NCBI RefSeq assembly: GCF_008705135.1
Contig: NZ_CP023694.1
Coordinates: forward strand, 5,809,001 to 5,873,000
Source of the DNA: Streptomyces coeruleorubidus
GTDB lineage: Bacteria; Actinomycetota; Actinomycetes; Streptomycetales; Streptomycetaceae
Length of the DNA stretch: 64,000 nucleotides
Direction: 5' to 3'
Under the pieces are notes generated by a model that saw nothing but the letters and a program-made list of their open reading frames with translations, did no database searches and was not told the origin of the DNA. Numbering within the stretch: the stretch's first letter is position 1; every line of letters starts with the position of its first letter. This document shows positions 61,346 to 64,000 of the stretch, in pieces. The position numbers and the translations under genes are program-made.

Positions 61346-62019
61346 TGAGGCGGATCCAGCCGGTAGCCGACACCACGCACGGTCCGGATCAGCGTCGGGG
61401 ACGAGGGCACGTCCTCGACCTTGGCGCGCAGCCGCTGGACACAGGCGTCCACCAGTCGCGAGTCGCCCAGGTAGTCGTGCTCCCACACCAGCCGCAGGAG
61501 CTGCTGCCGGGACAGCGCCTGCCCCGGCCGCCGGCTCAGCTCCAGCAGCAGCCGCAGCTCGGTCGGCGTGAGCTGGAGGTCCTCGCCGTTCTTCGTCACG
61601 GTCATCGCCGAGCGGTCGATGACGAGGCTGCCGAAGCTCGCCGCGTCGTTCGACTCCCGCTCGCCGCGCCGCAGCACGGCCCGGATCCGGGCGTCCAGCA
61701 CCCGCCCCTGCACCGGTTTGACGACGTAGTCGTCGGCGCCGGACTCCAGCCCGACGACCACGTCGATGTCGTCGTTGCGCGCGGTCAGCAGGATGATCGG
61801 CAACTGGTCCGTGCGCCGGATGCGCCGGCACACCTCGAACCCGTCGATGCCGGGCAGCATCACATCCAGCACGATCAGATCCGGCCGCTGCTCGCGCAGC
61901 AGCTTCAGACCGTCCTCACCACTGGCAGCGGTCGCCACCCGGTGACCCTGGCGCGTCAGAGAGAGCTCCAGGGCCGTCCGGATGGCGTCGTCGTCCTCGA
62001 TCAGCAACAGGGAAGGCAC
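61342..62019 (-). CDS. afsQ1: Response regulator AfsQ1 (OmpR family)
   Basis: A 225-residue regulator. The receiver domain begins PSLLLIEDDDAIRTAL, with phospho-acceptor aspartate in LIVLDVMLPGIDGFEV and the lysine in DDYVVKPVQ. The OmpR-type winged helix includes LTPTELRLLLELSRRPGQALSRQQLL and DACVQRLRAKVED. The start is GTG 62019, giving the length of the S. coelicolor protein; a frame extending to 62370 is spurious. No Shine-Dalgarno sequence is visible, so it may be leaderless. It is divergent from sigQ, with an AfsQ1 box between. Confidence 0.95.
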   Translation of the reverse strand: MPSLLLIEDDDAIRTALELSLTRQGHRVATAASGEDGLKLLREQRPDLIVLDVMLPGIDGFEVCRRIRRTDQLPIILLTARNDDIDVVVGLESGADDYVVKPVQGRVLDARIRAVLRRGERESNDAASFGSLVIDRSAMTVTKNGEDLQLTPTELRLLLELSRRPGQALSRQQLLRLVWEHDYLGDSRLVDACVQRLRAKVEDVPSSPTLIRTVRGVGYRLDPPQ

Positions 62020-62131
62020 GGGCACATTCTGGCCTATGGAGGGGTCACGGTTCGACCTGTGGGCCGAGATGAGATCCGCGCGTAGCTCCGGCGCCGGTGT
62101 ACGGCGTGTGTCCGCCATATGGCCGAGCCCT

Positions 62132-62147
62132 GTGACAGGTCTGTGAC
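62132..62147. promoter_or_regulatory. AfsQ1 binding site (GTGAC-N6-GTGAC)
   Basis: GTGAC at 62132-62136 and again at 62143-62147, six bases apart, exactly match the published AfsQ1 consensus GTnAC-N6-GTnAC. The site lies 113 bases upstream of afsQ1 and 110 upstream of sigQ. Confidence 0.85.
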
Positions 62148-62257
62148 AGTCGGCGGACACGGCCATGAAAGTGCCGCGGCAAGCTTTTCGGCACAAGGCA
62201 GGAAAGCCCGCCCGACCGGCGGGCCGCACACCGGAAGTCCACGACGGGGGGCGCGAG

Positions 62258-63013
62258 ATGAACACGCTGCACGGCATCAGCACCAGCGCAGTGATCACGC
62301 GTCTGCACGACGTGAACCGGGGTTCCGAGAAGTCCGGTGCCGTGAGCGGGCGGGGGTGCGCTCGCGGCACCGGGCGTCAGCACACCGCCTTCATGACGGT
62401 GGTTGACGCACACACGGGGGAGAACAAGGGGTCGGGGGAGGCTCACGGGGGAGCCGCGTACAGGGAGGACTCGGGGGAGCGCCGCTCGCTGTCGGAGGCG
62501 GAGTTCACCGCCTACGTCCAGGAGCGCCGCGCCTCCCTGTACGCCACCGCCTACCACCTCACCGGCGACCGCTTCGAGGCCGAGGACCTGCTCCAGAGCG
62601 CGCTGTTCTCGACGTACCGGGCGTGGGACCGGATCAGCGACAAGGCCGCGGTCGGCGGATACCTCCGCCGCACCATGACCAACCTGCACATCAGCGCCTG
62701 GCGGCGCCGCAAGCTCAACGAGTACCCGACCGAGGAACTCCCGGAGACGCCCGGCGACACGGACGCGATGCGCGGCACCGAGCTGCGCGCGGTCCTGTGG
62801 CAGGCGCTGGCCCGGCTGCCCGAGCTCCAGCGCACCATGCTGGTCCTGCGCTACTACGAGGGCCGCACGGACCCGGAGATCGCGGAGATCCTCGACATCA
62901 GTGTCGGCACGGTGAAGTCCAGCATCTGGCGGTCGCTCCGCCGGCTGCGCGAGGACGAGGTCCTCAGCTTCGGCCGTGACGAGGAGGACGCCTTCGGCGA
63001 GCTCGTCGCCTGA
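62258..63013 (+). CDS. sigQ: RNA polymerase sigma factor SigQ (SigE-like ECF)
   Basis: A 251-residue ECF sigma factor. After a ~75-residue basic/Gly-rich lead come region 2 (FTAYVQERRASLYATAYHLTGDRFEAEDLLQSALFSTYRAW and AVGGYLRRTMTNLHISAWRRRK) and region 4 (LPELQRTMLVLRYYEGRTDPEIAEILDISVGTVKSSIWRSLRRL). Divergent position beside afsQ1-afsQ2 identifies it as SigQ, an AfsQ1 target. ATG 62258 follows GGGGGG. The conserved core begins near residue 75, so a later start cannot be excluded. Confidence 0.92.
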   Translation: MNTLHGISTSAVITRLHDVNRGSEKSGAVSGRGCARGTGRQHTAFMTVVDAHTGENKGSGEAHGGAAYREDSGERRSLSEAEFTAYVQERRASLYATAYHLTGDRFEAEDLLQSALFSTYRAWDRISDKAAVGGYLRRTMTNLHISAWRRRKLNEYPTEELPETPGDTDAMRGTELRAVLWQALARLPELQRTMLVLRYYEGRTDPEIAEILDISVGTVKSSIWRSLRRLREDEVLSFGRDEEDAFGELVA

Positions 63014-63126
63014 GGCTGGGGGGAAGCACCAAAAAGGGGGCCCACGGGGGAACTGCGGAGACGCTGGGGGGCGTCTCCTCAGGAGAGTGGGGGGAACACG
63101 GGGGAGGACAACGGGGGAGCACAGGA
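63014..63126 (+). other. G-run-rich tract downstream of sigQ
   Basis: Seven runs of five or six G occur on the + strand, separated by short spacers. A GAGACGC/GCGTCTC hairpin loops out one of them (63051-63070 region). Such spacing favours G-quadruplexes in the transcript or the coding strand. No gene is visible. Confidence 0.7.
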
Positions 63127-63163
63127 GCGGGACTGGAGGACCGGGGGGTCCGTCCGGTCCCGC
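63127..63163 (+). terminator. Rho-independent terminator of sigQ
   Basis: An imperfect ~15-base-pair stem starts GCGGGAC and ends GTCCCGC, and is followed by TTTCTTTTGTTT, one of the few U-tracts in the window. Confidence 0.8.
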
Positions 63164-63196
63164 TTTCTTTTGTTTCCTCTGCTCGCCTGTCGTCCC

Positions 63197-63832
63197 TCAG
63201 GCCGCTGTACGGAGGGACGCGCACCGGCCCGCCGCCGCGGCCGCCAGCCGCCCCATCGCCTCGTCGCGGTCGCAGGCGTACGCGCCCAGCGCGGTCTGGC
63301 GGGCGACGATCGAACGTTCCTCCCGCATCAGACGCCAGCCGCGGCGCAGCAGGAACGGCACCGACTTGCGGCCCTCCCTCAGGTCCCGCAGGAAGCGGCG
63401 GCGGAACGTCTTCACCGGGCCGCGGCTCAGGCACAGCGCGTCGGCGAGGACGCCGAGCTCCCGGCAGCGCGTGACGATCTCCGCGGCGAAGATGCCTTCC
63501 GCGATGAACAGCGGGGTACGCCCGATGTCCACCGTCTCCGTGCCGGTGCGGGCGCTCCGCGCGATGTCGTAGACGGGGACGTCCGTCCGGCCCGTGCGGC
63601 ACAGCCGGGTGATCGCGGCGACGGCCGTGTCGGCGTCCCACGACTCCGGATGGTCCCAGTCGATGTCCGAACTCCCCGCCACCAGCGGCAGCGTCGGGTC
63701 GTCGCCCTCCTTGTAGAAGTCGTCGAGCCGCAGCACCGGGAGGCCGGAGCGGGCCGCGAGGAGGGACTTGCCGGAGCCGGATGGGCCGCAGAGCAGCACG
63801 ACTCGCGTCGGTATGGGGAGAGGAGAACTCAC
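63197..63832 (-). CDS. Uridine kinase-like P-loop kinase
   Basis: A 211-residue protein with Walker A CGPSGSGKS near the N-terminus, LRLDDFYKEGDDPTLP and DWDHPESWDAD as in uridine kinases, VYDIARSARTG, FIAEGIFAAEIV (Walker B-like), and the basic lid RGPVKTFRRRFLRDLREGRK. It would phosphorylate uridine or cytidine in salvage. GTG 63832 fits the conserved N-terminus; ATG 63856 is an alternative and neither has a strong ribosome site. It is divergent from the next gene. Confidence 0.85.
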   Translation of the reverse strand: MSSPLPIPTRVVLLCGPSGSGKSLLAARSGLPVLRLDDFYKEGDDPTLPLVAGSSDIDWDHPESWDADTAVAAITRLCRTGRTDVPVYDIARSARTGTETVDIGRTPLFIAEGIFAAEIVTRCRELGVLADALCLSRGPVKTFRRRFLRDLREGRKSVPFLLRRGWRLMREERSIVARQTALGAYACDRDEAMGRLAAAAAGRCASLRTAA

Positions 63833-63957
63833 GGGACACCAGTGTGAGGCATCCATCGGGTGCCGTACGACCCCGCGGGTCGCCTTTGATGCGCGCGTCA
63901 CACCTCAACTACCCTTTGTATCGAATCGATTACCCAGTGCATCAGAAGGTGGCAGCG

Positions 63958-64000
63958 ATGGCCCGACACGACTCACCCAAGAAGCCGACCGCCCAGCGTG
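63958..64000 (+). CDS. Start of an unidentified gene (partial)
   Basis: ATG 63958 is preceded by AAGGTGG at good spacing and the frame runs off the window after 14 codons (MARHDSPKKPTAQR). A palindrome ATCGAATCGAT (63920-63930) lies in its promoter region. The N-terminus is too short to name a family; a DNA-binding regulator is possible. Confidence 0.55.
   Translation, partial: MARHDSPKKPTAQR

Noticed and set aside
63887..63900. Fifth nucleoside box upstream of the uridine kinase-like gene (TGATGCGCGCGTCA)
   Set aside because: It shares only the CGCGCGT core with the other four sites and lacks the CTA/TAG arms, so I did not count it.

Overview
The window is a high-GC actinobacterial chromosome segment, almost certainly from a Streptomyces. 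The evidence is the very strong G/C preference at third codon positions, frequent GTG and TTG starts, many overlapping stop/start pairs, GC-rich hairpins without U-tracts, and a gene order that I recognise from the S. coelicolor chromosome (sdh operon ... nucleoside ABC genes, cdd, deoA ... add ... afsQ2-afsQ1-sigQ). It looks like core-chromosome sequence. I see no tRNA, rRNA, CRISPR array, insertion sequence, phage or replication origin.

Layout. 0-7.5 kb: a DUF4132 protein, an Uma2 nuclease-like protein, the sdhCDAB operon and a divergent-looking OHCU decarboxylase relative. 7.5-21.2 kb: cell-wall turnover and envelope regulation. This holds a GH20 hexosaminidase, three small unknown proteins, two tandem PGRP-type amidases (one with FG-GAP repeats), two paralogous modules of ECF sigma factor plus two-cysteine membrane protein, and an L,D-transpeptidase lipoprotein. 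21.3-25.7 kb: an acyl-CoA mutase large subunit, a LysE exporter, and an FAD monooxygenase/TetR pair with two perfect operators.

25.7-35.6 kb is a divergent surface-glycan cluster. Leftward lie a methyltransferase, an acyltransferase, a polysialyltransferase-like protein and a GT2 glycosyltransferase. Rightward lie a DUF6716 glycosyltransferase, a NeuA-HAD fusion, a short NeuB and a second glycosyltransferase with a collagen-like tail. It fits synthesis and polymerisation of a nonulosonic acid (Kdn/sialic-type) cell-wall polymer. A methyltransferase, an M20 amidohydrolase and a hydrolase/TetR pair follow.

40.4-49.5 kb is nucleoside salvage: two BmpA-type lipoproteins, a double-domain ATPase, two permeases, cytidine deaminase and thymidine phosphorylase. 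Adenosine deaminase lies at 56.5 kb and a uridine kinase at 63.2 kb. A palindrome, CTACGCGCGTAG or a close variant, lies upstream of both bmpA genes, the ATPase gene and add. This suggests one undescribed nucleoside regulon.

49.5-56.3 kb has a transporter, a STAS protein overlapping antisense with a SnoaL-tailed sigma factor, a second beta sliding clamp, an MFS/LysR pair and a hydrolase. The sigma and clamp genes both carry a promoter that exactly matches the actinobacterial RecA-independent DNA-damage (PafBC-type) consensus. 57.7-64 kb has a secreted small protein, PspC, VanZ, a lipoprotein, afsQ2, afsQ1 and sigQ with a perfect AfsQ1 box between the divergent genes, then the kinase and the start of an unidentified gene.
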